Origin: Opitutaceae bacterium
GTDB lineage: Bacteria > Verrucomicrobiota > Verrucomicrobiia > Opitutales > Opitutaceae
Length of the DNA: 9,891 bases
Direction of reading: 5' to 3'
Assembly (NCBI GenBank): GCA_023265535.1
Contig: JAHFTI010000111.1
Span: forward strand, 1-9,891
Shown one piece after another: positions 1 to 6,843 of this stretch (positions within the stretch are counted from its first letter, which is position 1; each line of letters starts with the position of its first letter). Position numbers and translations under genes: made by a program. The notes beneath the pieces were generated by a model that saw nothing but the letters and a program-made list of their open reading frames with translations, was not told the origin of the DNA and searched no databases.

Positions 1-152
1 GGCTGGGTGAGGCGGAGCAGAGCTTCCCCTACGCACGCGTGGAGGCCTGGGAACTGGCCTCGGCGGGAGGAGCCAACTGCAGCCTGCGGGCCATGCTGAG
101 CCAGCCGCTGAGCGGAGAGAGCTCGGAGCGGAAAGGAGTGGTGCAACGATGA
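1..152 (+). CDS. C-terminal end of an upstream operon gene, possibly PilO/GspM-like (5' partial)
   Basis: An open frame enters from the left edge (first full codon at 3) and ends with TGA at 150-152, giving the last 49 residues of a protein. The stop overlaps the ATG of the next gene in an ATGA, the same junction used elsewhere in this operon, which is the main reason to believe this frame. The visible tail reads like alternating beta strand (FPYARVEAWEL, then CSLRAMLSQPL) followed by a short polar end. In pilus and type II secretion operons the gene before a PilP/GspC-like protein is often PilO or GspM, whose C-terminal ferredoxin-like fold ends in such strands, so that is my guess from position. 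The sequence is too short to identify the family. The frame is fairly secure; the function is weak. Confidence 0.6.
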   Translation, partial: LGEAEQSFPYARVEAWELASAGGANCSLRAMLSQPLSGESSERKGVVQR

Positions 153-658
153 GCCGGCAGGTGAAATTGGGCGTGTGGCAGCGGATCGCGTTTCTCTGTC
201 TGCTGTGTGCGGCCGGCCTTGCGGAGGTGGCGCAGGGTGCCGCCTCCGATGAGCCAGCCTGGGAGAAGCTGGGCCCGCAGGCGCTGAAGGAGTGCGAGCC
301 GGTGCAGCTGCCGCGCAACCCGCTGCAGCAGGCGAGGGCGGCGGGTTCCGCCAGGCCCGTCGCGGTGCGCGTGAGGAAGGACTGGGTGCAGCGGCTCAAG
401 AGGCAGCTTGAGGAGCAGGTGCGCGGGGTGGTGCGGGTGGAGGGCAGGTCCCTGCTGCTCCTCGGCGGGCGGGTGTGCCAGGTGGGGCAGGAGATCCCCC
501 TGCAGGCGTCGCCGGGCGGGGCCGCCCCGGGCGTGGTGGTGCGTATCAAGTCGCTGGATACAGGACGCCTGGTGCTGCTCCTGAGCGAACCGGAGGCGGA
601 GGAGTCCACCTGCGAGGAATGGGTGTACACCCTGCCGGAATTCCTGGGGAACCGATGA
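149..658 (+). CDS. small exported PilP/GspC-like protein of the secretion/pilus operon
   Basis: This 169-residue protein is probably periplasmic. Residues 1-31 look like a Sec signal peptide: basic start, hydrophobic core around IAFLCLLCAAGLA, and a likely cleavage near AQGA-AS. The cysteine in the core is not preceded by a proper lipobox, so I do not call it a lipoprotein. Residues about 90-155 have the short beta-rich pattern of the PilP / GspC homology-region fold: a VEGRSLLLLGG stretch, then VCQVGQEIPL, then VVVRIKSLDTGRLVLLL. In known systems this fold links the inner-membrane parts to the N-terminal domains of the secretin, which fits the secretin gene downstream. The start is set by the ATGA overlap with the preceding frame, and the gene ends in an ATGA overlap with the ATPase gene. 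I infer the family from fold pattern and position, not from strong identity. Confidence 0.7.
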   Translation: MSRQVKLGVWQRIAFLCLLCAAGLAEVAQGAASDEPAWEKLGPQALKECEPVQLPRNPLQQARAAGSARPVAVRVRKDWVQRLKRQLEEQVRGVVRVEGRSLLLLGGRVCQVGQEIPLQASPGGAAPGVVVRIKSLDTGRLVLLLSEPEAEESTCEEWVYTLPEFLGNR

Positions 659-2826
659 ACATGGGCTCCAGGGAAAGAGTTCAGGCCTTGCCGGCCTGTC
701 CGCCGCAGGGGGGACAGGGAGGGGAGGCGCAGGCGGGTCCCGACTGCTGCCCCGTCTACCCGGTGCAGCTTGCGGAGAGGCCGATGACGGCGGAGCTGCT
801 GGTGCTTTATCTGCGCTGGATGGCGCGCGAGGGGTGGGATCCGTTTGCGGACGGCGAGCCCTGGGTTCCGGTGGGTGCCTGCGGCCCCGTGCTGGTGCTC
901 GGGCACTTCAGGCCCATGGAGGTGGCTCCGCCGCTGCCTGCCTGGTGCTTTCAGCCGGTGCGGCTGGGGGTGGAGGATTACCAGTCGAGGCTGGAGGAAA
1001 CGCAGGCGGCGTGCAGGGAGGGCGGCCCTGAGGGCCGCGTCGGGGCCGGGTGCCGCCGCAGCCCGGGTGGGCGTTTCCCGGAGCGATTCATCAGGCCGAT
1101 CGGCCCGAGGGCTGCTCTGCAGTTCCTGCTGGAGTACTTTCCCCACGAGCCGGGGGAGGAGGGGCGCCTGAGGGAGCGGCTGGGAAACGGGGCGGGCGAG
1201 GAGGGGCGGCTGCCCGAGGGTTACGAGGCGGCGGTGGACTTTGTGCTGGCGCGCGGACCCGTTGCGGACCTGGCGGGCCTGGTGCTGCCCGAGCCGGAGA
1301 AGGCGGGCTGCCCGGCGGCGCTGCCCGCGGGGCTGTCCCTGGTGGCCGCGCAGGGCCGCAGCCTCTGGGTGGCGGCGACGCGCGGGGATCCGGGGCAGGC
1401 GGGGGACCGGCTCCTGAACGAGCTTGGAGACGGCTGGCGCGTGCGCGTTCTGCGGACGGCGGTGCGCGCGGATGGAGGGGCGGCGGGGCCGGCAGTGGGC
1501 GGGGGGCGCTCGCGCATTGTGATTGAAAACAGGATACAGGCCGCCCCGCGCCGGGGCGCAGAGGGCTTCACGCCCGGGGAGATCGTGATCGGCGAGGCGC
1601 AGGTGGCCGAGCTGGAGGCCTACGACCCGCGCAGGCCGGACCGGGACCCGGCGAAGGTGTTCCTGCGCGAGCTCTCGGCGGCGGTGGCCTGCGGGGCGAG
1701 CGACCTCCACATCGAGCCGGGCGTGGAGGGCGCGCGCATCCGGGCGCGCGTGGACGGCGTGATGGAGGAGTGGCTCGAGATGGGCGCTGCCTTCGGGCAG
1801 TCGGTGGTGGGGGCGGCGAAGGAGCTGACCGGCCTGCCCTCCGAGCGCTTCCTGCCGCAGGACGGCAGCTGCACGATACTGCACGCGGGGGCGGTCGTGG
1901 GGGCACGCGTATCCAGTTACCCGATACGAAAGCGCGGCCAGAAGCTCGTGCTGCGCCTGCTCCCGCGCAGGGGGCGGGTTCCCGCGCTGGGCGAGCTCCT
2001 GCCCGCCTGGCAGGCGCGCCTCATGATGAGGGCGGCGTCGAGCCCGCAGGGCCTCATCCTGGTGTGCGGTCCCACGGGCTCGGGAAAGACGACCACGCTC
2101 TTCTCGGTGCTGGCGGCCCTCAATGCGCCCACGCGCAACATCATGACCATGGAGGATCCGATCGAATACGAGCTCGAGGGCCTCAACCAGGCGGAGCTGG
2201 ACCCCCACCGGGGCGTCTCGTGGGACATGCTGCTCAAGGGTTTCCTCAGGCAGGACCCGGATGCCGGACTCATTGGCGAGGTGCGCGACCGGGAGACGGC
2301 GGAGACGGCGGTGCGGCAGGCCCTGACCGGACACGTGGTCTTTGCCACGCTGCACACCCTTTCGTGTGCGCGCACCCTGGAGCGCCTCGTCGACATGGGC
2401 GTCAACCCCGACATGCTTGCCTCGGCGCTGACCCTGGTGGAGAGCCAGCGGTTGGTGCGGAGGCTTTGTCCGCGCTGCCGCGTGGAGCGCCGCGCCGGGC
2501 AGGCGGAGCAGGAGTTGTTTCGCAGGCATTCGATGCGCTGTCCGGAGACCCACTGGGTTCCCTCGCCGCAGGGCTGTCCCCAGTGCCGCCGCGGCTACAA
2601 GGGGCGGGTGGCGGCGGTGGAGGTGCTTCCGGTGGTGGACGAGGTGGTGCGCCTGGTGGAGCAGCGCGCCCGTTCCAGGGCCTTCGAGGAATGGATGGCG
2701 GCCGAGGGGCTTCCGAACGTCTTCCAGGCGGCGCTGCAGCTGGTGGCGGAGGGGGCGAGTTCCCTCGAGGAGGCGCTCGAATGGCAGTCGGTGTGGGGCG
2801 ATTTTGACTGGAGGAAACCCTCATGA
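655..2826 (+). CDS. GspE/PilB-type secretion (pseudopilus assembly) ATPase
   Basis: This 723-residue cytoplasmic hexameric ATPase would power pilus or pseudopilus assembly. I place the start at 655, where ATG overlaps the previous TGA; the frame is also open upstream to an ATG at 475, but that would overlap the previous gene by 184 bases. Motifs, numbered from 655: SDLHIEP (start of the core); Walker A GPTGSGKT 472-479; an Asp-box region with MEDPIEY and RQDPD; Walker B DAGLIGE ending at Glu542, followed by VRD; a His-box TLHT; and the tetracysteine zinc site CPRC 605-608 and CPQC 641-644 with GYKGR after it. All key residues of the GspE/PilB family are present. The protein is longer than typical GspE (about 500) or PilB (about 570) because of a roughly 300-residue divergent N-terminus. 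Only its last part (around LVLPEPEKAG to VRVLRTA) resembles the family's N-terminal domain. It ends in an ATGA overlap with the platform gene. Confidence 0.95.
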   Translation: MNMGSRERVQALPACPPQGGQGGEAQAGPDCCPVYPVQLAERPMTAELLVLYLRWMAREGWDPFADGEPWVPVGACGPVLVLGHFRPMEVAPPLPAWCFQPVRLGVEDYQSRLEETQAACREGGPEGRVGAGCRRSPGGRFPERFIRPIGPRAALQFLLEYFPHEPGEEGRLRERLGNGAGEEGRLPEGYEAAVDFVLARGPVADLAGLVLPEPEKAGCPAALPAGLSLVAAQGRSLWVAATRGDPGQAGDRLLNELGDGWRVRVLRTAVRADGGAAGPAVGGGRSRIVIENRIQAAPRRGAEGFTPGEIVIGEAQVAELEAYDPRRPDRDPAKVFLRELSAAVACGASDLHIEPGVEGARIRARVDGVMEEWLEMGAAFGQSVVGAAKELTGLPSERFLPQDGSCTILHAGAVVGARVSSYPIRKRGQKLVLRLLPRRGRVPALGELLPAWQARLMMRAASSPQGLILVCGPTGSGKTTTLFSVLAALNAPTRNIMTMEDPIEYELEGLNQAELDPHRGVSWDMLLKGFLRQDPDAGLIGEVRDRETAETAVRQALTGHVVFATLHTLSCARTLERLVDMGVNPDMLASALTLVESQRLVRRLCPRCRVERRAGQAEQELFRRHSMRCPETHWVPSPQGCPQCRRGYKGRVAAVEVLPVVDEVVRLVEQRARSRAFEEWMAAEGLPNVFQAALQLVAEGASSLEEALEWQSVWGDFDWRKPS

Positions 2827-4088
2827 ATACCCGGGACAGGAAGCGTTGGCAGACACAGGCCTTCGAGGTGCAACGCCCGGGAATGGGCGGGGCGGCGCCC
2901 CGCACGGTCCTGGTGCAGGGACCGCTGCGCGAGGCGGCGCATTACGGGCTGGGCCTGTACAAGGATGAGCGGGCCCTGCCGTGCGGCCTTCCGGCCTTCG
3001 CGGGGCTGAGGGCGGGCAGGCCGGTGTCCTCCTCGGAGCTGGCCGACTTCTTCCAGGGCTTCGGCTGTGCGCTGAAGGCGGGCATGCCCCTTTCCGGGGC
3101 GCTGGGCATGGCGGCCCGGCAGGCCCGCACCCCGCGCATGCGCGGAGTGGTGGGGTTGCTGGCCTTCAGGGTGGCGCGCGGCGTGGAGTTGCACCTTGCC
3201 ATGGCGGAGGTCCCCGAGGTGTTTGCGGAGTCGCAGGTGGCCCTGGCGCGCGCAGCGTCGAAGTCCTGCATGGCAGAGGCCGGGGCCTTGTTCGTGGAGC
3301 TTGCGGCTTCGCTGCAAAATGACGCCCGCGTAGGGCGGAAGCTGGCGGGTGCGCTCAGTTACCCGGTGACCCTGCTGGTGATGGCTCTGGGGGCGGCGGT
3401 CATCCTGGAGCTCAAGGCGCTGCCACCCATGGTCGAGCTGTTCCGCGCCATGGGCGCGAAGCTGCCTCCCCTGACACAGGCCTTCTATGAGTTCGCGCGC
3501 CTGCTCATCGACCATGCCCTGCCCAGCGCGTTGCTGGCCTGTGCCCTGTGCGTGACCCTGGTGTTCGGAGGACGGGCCCTGCTTCGCTCCAGGCGATTCC
3601 AGTGCGGGGTGGTGAGAGCCTGGTTTGTGGGGCCGATCCTGATGGCGAGGGCCCTGTCCCGTTCGCTTGGAGTCTTTGTCCTGCTGAAGCAGGGCGGGGC
3701 CAACAATCGCGACATCTTTCACCTCTCCGCGGCGGCGGCAGGCAATGCGCTGGTGGAGGACTTTTTCCTGCGCACCTATGCCCGCGTGACGCGTGGCGAG
3801 ACAGTGGAGGAGGCCTTCCTTGCAGAGAGGCACCTGCTCGGCGAGGAGGGCATGCGCCTGGCGGGTCGCATGGAGGTGGGCCTGGAGGGTGGGGAGCTCG
3901 GACCGCTGCTTCGCAGCGCGGTGCGGGAGATGGACGAGAAGGCCGAGTTGCGGCTGACGCTGCTGCCGAGGGCGCTCGAGCTGCCGTTGCTCGCGCTTTG
4001 CGGCCTGATCATCGGGCTGATCATCCTGGCGATGTTCCTGCCCTACCCAAGCCTGCTGGGGGATATCGCGAGGCAGATGCGCGGCTGA
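2823..4088 (+). CDS. GspF/PilC-type inner-membrane platform protein
   Basis: This 421-residue polytopic inner-membrane protein couples the assembly ATPase to pilin or pseudopilin polymerisation. Two T2SSF-type helical domains are visible, at about 73-195 (LADFFQGFGCALKAGMPLSGAL is the typical opening) and about 277-405 (LGVFVLLKQG, then LEGGELGPLL, the counterpart of the family's GExSGxL region). Likely membrane segments are 181-197, 232-250 and 386-405, the usual three. The length fits GspF/PilC (about 400). The first 60 residues are variable and resemble the poorly conserved family N-terminus. ATG at 2823 overlaps the ATPase stop, so synthesis of the two interacting partners is probably coupled. 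I cannot tell from sequence alone whether the machine secretes proteins or makes a surface pilus. Confidence 0.95.
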   Translation: MNTRDRKRWQTQAFEVQRPGMGGAAPRTVLVQGPLREAAHYGLGLYKDERALPCGLPAFAGLRAGRPVSSSELADFFQGFGCALKAGMPLSGALGMAARQARTPRMRGVVGLLAFRVARGVELHLAMAEVPEVFAESQVALARAASKSCMAEAGALFVELAASLQNDARVGRKLAGALSYPVTLLVMALGAAVILELKALPPMVELFRAMGAKLPPLTQAFYEFARLLIDHALPSALLACALCVTLVFGGRALLRSRRFQCGVVRAWFVGPILMARALSRSLGVFVLLKQGGANNRDIFHLSAAAAGNALVEDFFLRTYARVTRGETVEEAFLAERHLLGEEGMRLAGRMEVGLEGGELGPLLRSAVREMDEKAELRLTLLPRALELPLLALCGLIIGLIILAMFLPYPSLLGDIARQMRG

Positions 4089-4091
4089 GGA
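4087..4091 (+). promoter_or_regulatory. ribosome-binding site of the secretin gene
   Basis: GAGGA lies 8 bases before ATG at 4100 and overlaps the stop codon of the platform gene. It supports 4100 over the second in-frame ATG at 4103. This is the only start within the operon portion seen here that does not overlap the preceding stop codon. Confidence 0.6.
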
Positions 4092-4099
4092 CTTTCATC

Positions 4100-5800
4100 A
4101 TGATGAACACACCACGATCCCGCGGCATCGTCCGCCACGCGCTGCTGGCGGCGCTCCTTCCCCTTTGTGTCCCGTGTCCGCTGTTCGCCGGTGAGGAGGC
4201 CGGCGCCTCCGGCATGCCCGGCACGACACCCGCCCCGGAAACGCCCGCGCAGTATGCCTCGGCGATCCTGGCCTGCGTGGAGCAGGTGGGAAAGGAGGGT
4301 GCGGCGGAGGCGGCCGCCCGGGTGCCCGTGCCGCTTTCGGAGGAGGCGGCGGAGCGGGCGCGGCTGGAGGGCTTGCCGCCCGCCAGCATACCGGTCCAGG
4401 AGGCGGGACTCGCCTCGGCGATCAACCTTATCGCGAGCGCCGCGGGCATGAATTTCATCGCCCCGGCCGCCGAGGAATTTCCGGAGGCGGTGACGCTTTC
4501 CACGCGGGTGAGCCCCTGGAAGCTGCTGTGCCTGCTCGCGGAGCGCTACCGGTTCACGATGCATTTCAGGGGCGGGGTCTGGGTGTTTGACCGCGAGGCC
4601 TCGGGCGCCCTGGTGTCCAAGTCCTACCATCTGCGGCACACGAACCTGGACAGCTACAAGTCCTCCCAGAACTCCTTCAATGCGGTCGGAGCCCAGTCGC
4701 AGGGCGCGGAGGCGCAGTCCTCCGGCGGGCTGGTCTTCACGCCCCAGACGCAGAAGATCATGGACGACCTGCGCGAGTTGGTCGGCCTGCCTCCCTCGCA
4801 GCTGGCAAGGGACGGGCGCATGCCCGAGCAGGAGGACAAGCGTCCGGTGCGCGGCGAGGGTTCCGAGCAGGCGCCGGCGCAGAAGGCCTCGGGGCGCGAG
4901 GGCAAGGTGCTCTACCTGCCGGACGCCAACGCCCTCTATGTCACGGCCACCCGGCGCCAGCATGAGCACGTGGAGGAGTACCTGCGCATCGTGGACAAGC
5001 CGGTGAGGCAGATCCGCATCGAGGCGCGCTTCTTCGAGACTATTCACGATCCCAAGCTGGTGCTCGGACTCGATCCGTCGGGCTACCAGCCCAACATCAC
5101 CATGAGCAACATCAGCACGCAGCTGGACCTGGGCAGGGTGCGTGCCACCGCGATGCCGGACCGCGTGCTGCTGGGTGCGGACACCCTGCGCTTCCAGATC
5201 CATGCGCTCCAGACGGACGACCGCAGCAAGCTCGTGAACAATCCGACGGTGGTCGTCGCCAACAACCGGGAGGCCTATTTCTCGGTCGGCGACGAGGAGC
5301 CCTTTGTCTCGGCGAACAGCATCAGTAACGGCGCGGCGGACGGCGGCTTCGGGACCACGCAGGCGCAGGTGACCATCCGCCGCATCGGCACCACGATCAA
5401 CCTGGTGCCCACGCTCTTCGAGGGCGGCCCGGGGGAGGTGCCGAGGATACGGCTGTCGGTGCGCATCGAGGTGGGCGTGCTGAAGGGCTTCAGGCGCCTC
5501 AACACGGTGGACGTGCCCGTGGTGACGTCACAGAAATATGAATACACCGTGTTCCTGCGCGCCGGGGAGACCCTCGCATTCGGCGGCCTTGCGGGGACCT
5601 CGGAGACGGAGTCGGTGAAGAAGGTGCCTCTCGCGGGGGACATCCCTGTCCTCGGGCACGCCTTCCGCAGCCGCAGCAGGCAGAGCACGCAGCGCAATCT
5701 CGTGGCCTACCTTTCGGCGTCCATCGCGACGGATTCTGCCGAGGGTGCGGCGGTGCCCGCCCCCGGGGGCGTGGCGGCGGCGACGGGGGGAGCACGGTGA
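4100..5800 (+). CDS. GspD/PilQ-type secretin
   Basis: This 566-residue protein is an outer-membrane pore of the type II secretion / type IV pilus superfamily. Tandem ATG codons open the gene; 4100 is chosen for its spacing to GAGGA at 4087. Residues about 10-32 form a signal peptide ending near LFAG. Domains in order: an N0/STN-like domain about 97-166 (IPVQEAGLASAINLIA to GGVWVFD); a low-complexity Ser/Gln/Glu-rich linker about 185-268; one N1-like ring domain about 270-305 (VLYLPDANALYVTAT to YLRIVDKPV); and a C-terminal secretin domain about 305-545. The secretin domain carries LVNNPTVVVANN, SVGDEEPF, AGETLAFGGL and the signature VPLAGDIPVLG at 509-519. It is shorter than typical GspD (about 650-700), consistent with fewer N-domains, so it looks closer to a PilQ-like core. 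No lipobox is visible. Its stop overlaps the GTG start of the AAA+ gene. Confidence 0.93.
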   Translation: MMNTPRSRGIVRHALLAALLPLCVPCPLFAGEEAGASGMPGTTPAPETPAQYASAILACVEQVGKEGAAEAAARVPVPLSEEAAERARLEGLPPASIPVQEAGLASAINLIASAAGMNFIAPAAEEFPEAVTLSTRVSPWKLLCLLAERYRFTMHFRGGVWVFDREASGALVSKSYHLRHTNLDSYKSSQNSFNAVGAQSQGAEAQSSGGLVFTPQTQKIMDDLRELVGLPPSQLARDGRMPEQEDKRPVRGEGSEQAPAQKASGREGKVLYLPDANALYVTATRRQHEHVEEYLRIVDKPVRQIRIEARFFETIHDPKLVLGLDPSGYQPNITMSNISTQLDLGRVRATAMPDRVLLGADTLRFQIHALQTDDRSKLVNNPTVVVANNREAYFSVGDEEPFVSANSISNGAADGGFGTTQAQVTIRRIGTTINLVPTLFEGGPGEVPRIRLSVRIEVGVLKGFRRLNTVDVPVVTSQKYEYTVFLRAGETLAFGGLAGTSETESVKKVPLAGDIPVLGHAFRSRSRQSTQRNLVAYLSASIATDSAEGAAVPAPGGVAAATGGAR

Positions 5801-6843
5801 GCTCGCGCGACCCCTCGTGGTGCCGCGACCTCTGCGCAGAGGCGCGGGCCGGCCGGCTCGATCCCGTGGTGGGTCGCGAGGAGCTGATCCTGTGCGCCCT
5901 GCGGATCCTCTCACGCAGGACCAAGCGCAACCTCCTGCTCTCCGGTCCCCCGGGGGTGGGCAAGACCGCGCTTGCCGAGGGCATCGCGCAGGTGCTCGCC
6001 CGGCAGGCCGTCCCCGCGTCGCTCCGGGGGGCGACGGTGCTTTCCCTGGACCTGGGATCCATGTTGTCCGGGACCTCCTACCGGGGAGACTTTGAGGGGC
6101 GCGTGTCGGCACTCCTTCGCCGCCTGCGCGACGGTGGCAGGCCCGTGGTGCTCTTTGTCGACGAGATCCACCTCCTTCTCAGGGCGGGCCGGAGCGAGGG
6201 GGGACTGGACGCCGCCAACCTGCTCAAGCCCGCCCTGGCGCGGGGGGAGATCATCTGCATGGGAGCCAGCACGGGTGCCGAATGGGGGCGCATCACGGAG
6301 GAGGATCCCGCCCTGGCGCGCCGTTTCACGGTGCTCGAGGTGGGGGAGCCTGATCGCGAACAGACCCTGCGCATCCTGGAGGCCCTGCGGCCGGGGCTTG
6401 AGGTCCACCACCAGGTGAGCATCAGCGACGAGGCGCTTGCGGCCGCCGTTGACATGCCCATGGACGCCCGCTGTCCCACACGCCTGCCCGACCGCGCCAT
6501 CGACCGCCTCGACGAGGCCTGTGCGGGGCTGCAGCTTGAGGCAGCCGGGCAGGGGCTTGGGGACGCCAGCGAGGAGTGTCGCGTGCAGGTGCTCCCTGAC
6601 CGCACCGGCCCGCGGGGCCCGGGCCGCTTCGACCTGCGTGCGCGTGCCAGGGAGATTGGGGTGAGAAGGCCGCGCGCCTCCGCGGCGGCGGAATCGGAGT
6701 TCCGGGGGGGCGGCCCCGGGGAGGCCGCGGTCGCCGCCGCGCCCAGGCTCCTGGCCTGTCACCTGATTTTGGATACAAGCGGGGCCGTGCGGGGGCGTCC
6801 CGGTGCCTGTGCGCTCAGTATGCCGGGCCGGCCGCCGCCTTGA
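5797..6843 (+). CDS. Clp-type AAA+ ATPase, single module, coupled to the secretin
   Basis: The 348-residue product starts at GTG 5797, which overlaps the secretin stop as GTGA. It matches the first ATPase module (NBD1/D1) of ClpA/ClpB. Motifs: an opening like the D1 start (RLDPVVGREEL); Walker A GPPGVGKT 50-57; pore loop GTSYRGDFEGR with Tyr95; Walker B VLFVDEIH with Asp122-Glu123; a sensor-1 stretch GASTGAEW; an Arg-finger motif LARRF; and the C-terminal small-domain motifs VHHQVSISDEAL and LPDRAIDRLDEACA. The catalytic and pore residues are intact, so it should hydrolyse ATP and could thread or remodel a polypeptide. There is no Clp N-domain before the module, no middle domain and no second module. 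After residue about 250 the tail is Gly/Arg/Ala-rich with no recognisable domain, and the stop lies inside the 3' end of gmk on the other strand. A role in assembling or quality-controlling the secretin or its pilins is inferred from coupling only. Confidence 0.88.
   Translation: MSSRDPSWCRDLCAEARAGRLDPVVGREELILCALRILSRRTKRNLLLSGPPGVGKTALAEGIAQVLARQAVPASLRGATVLSLDLGSMLSGTSYRGDFEGRVSALLRRLRDGGRPVVLFVDEIHLLLRAGRSEGGLDAANLLKPALARGEIICMGASTGAEWGRITEEDPALARRFTVLEVGEPDREQTLRILEALRPGLEVHHQVSISDEALAAAVDMPMDARCPTRLPDRAIDRLDEACAGLQLEAAGQGLGDASEECRVQVLPDRTGPRGPGRFDLRARAREIGVRRPRASAAAESEFRGGGPGEAAVAAAPRLLACHLILDTSGAVRGRPGACALSMPGRPPP

Noticed and set aside
149..245. Lipoprotein signal in the PilP-like protein (cysteine in LCLLCAAG)
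   Set aside because: The residue before the cysteine is Leu, which does not fit a lipobox, and a standard signal-peptidase site follows further on.
475..654. An N-terminal extension of the ATPase from ATG 475
   Set aside because: It would overlap the PilP-like gene by 184 bases, its residues are Gly/Arg-rich without domain features, and ATG 655 forms the operon's usual ATGA overlap.
1770..2807. A 345-residue + strand frame inside the ATPase gene
   Set aside because: Gly/Ala/Arg-rich out-of-frame translation of the GspE core; the real frame carries all the motifs.
2595..3833. A 412-residue open frame on the - strand opposite the ATPase end and platform gene
   Set aside because: Composition is shadow-like (Gln/His/Arg-rich) and it covers two well-supported genes on the other strand.
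4043..5203. A 386-residue open frame on the - strand opposite the secretin
   Set aside because: It mirrors the strongly supported secretin gene. Its His/Arg/Gly-rich composition is typical of a GC-rich antisense shadow and it shows no family motif.
5911..6762. A 283-residue - strand frame opposite the Clp-like gene
   Set aside because: The + strand frame has the full AAA+ motif set; the antisense frame has none.
5797..6843. Type VI secretion ClpV
   Set aside because: There is no N-terminal domain, no second ATPase module and no other type VI gene in the window; the context is secretin/GspE/GspF.
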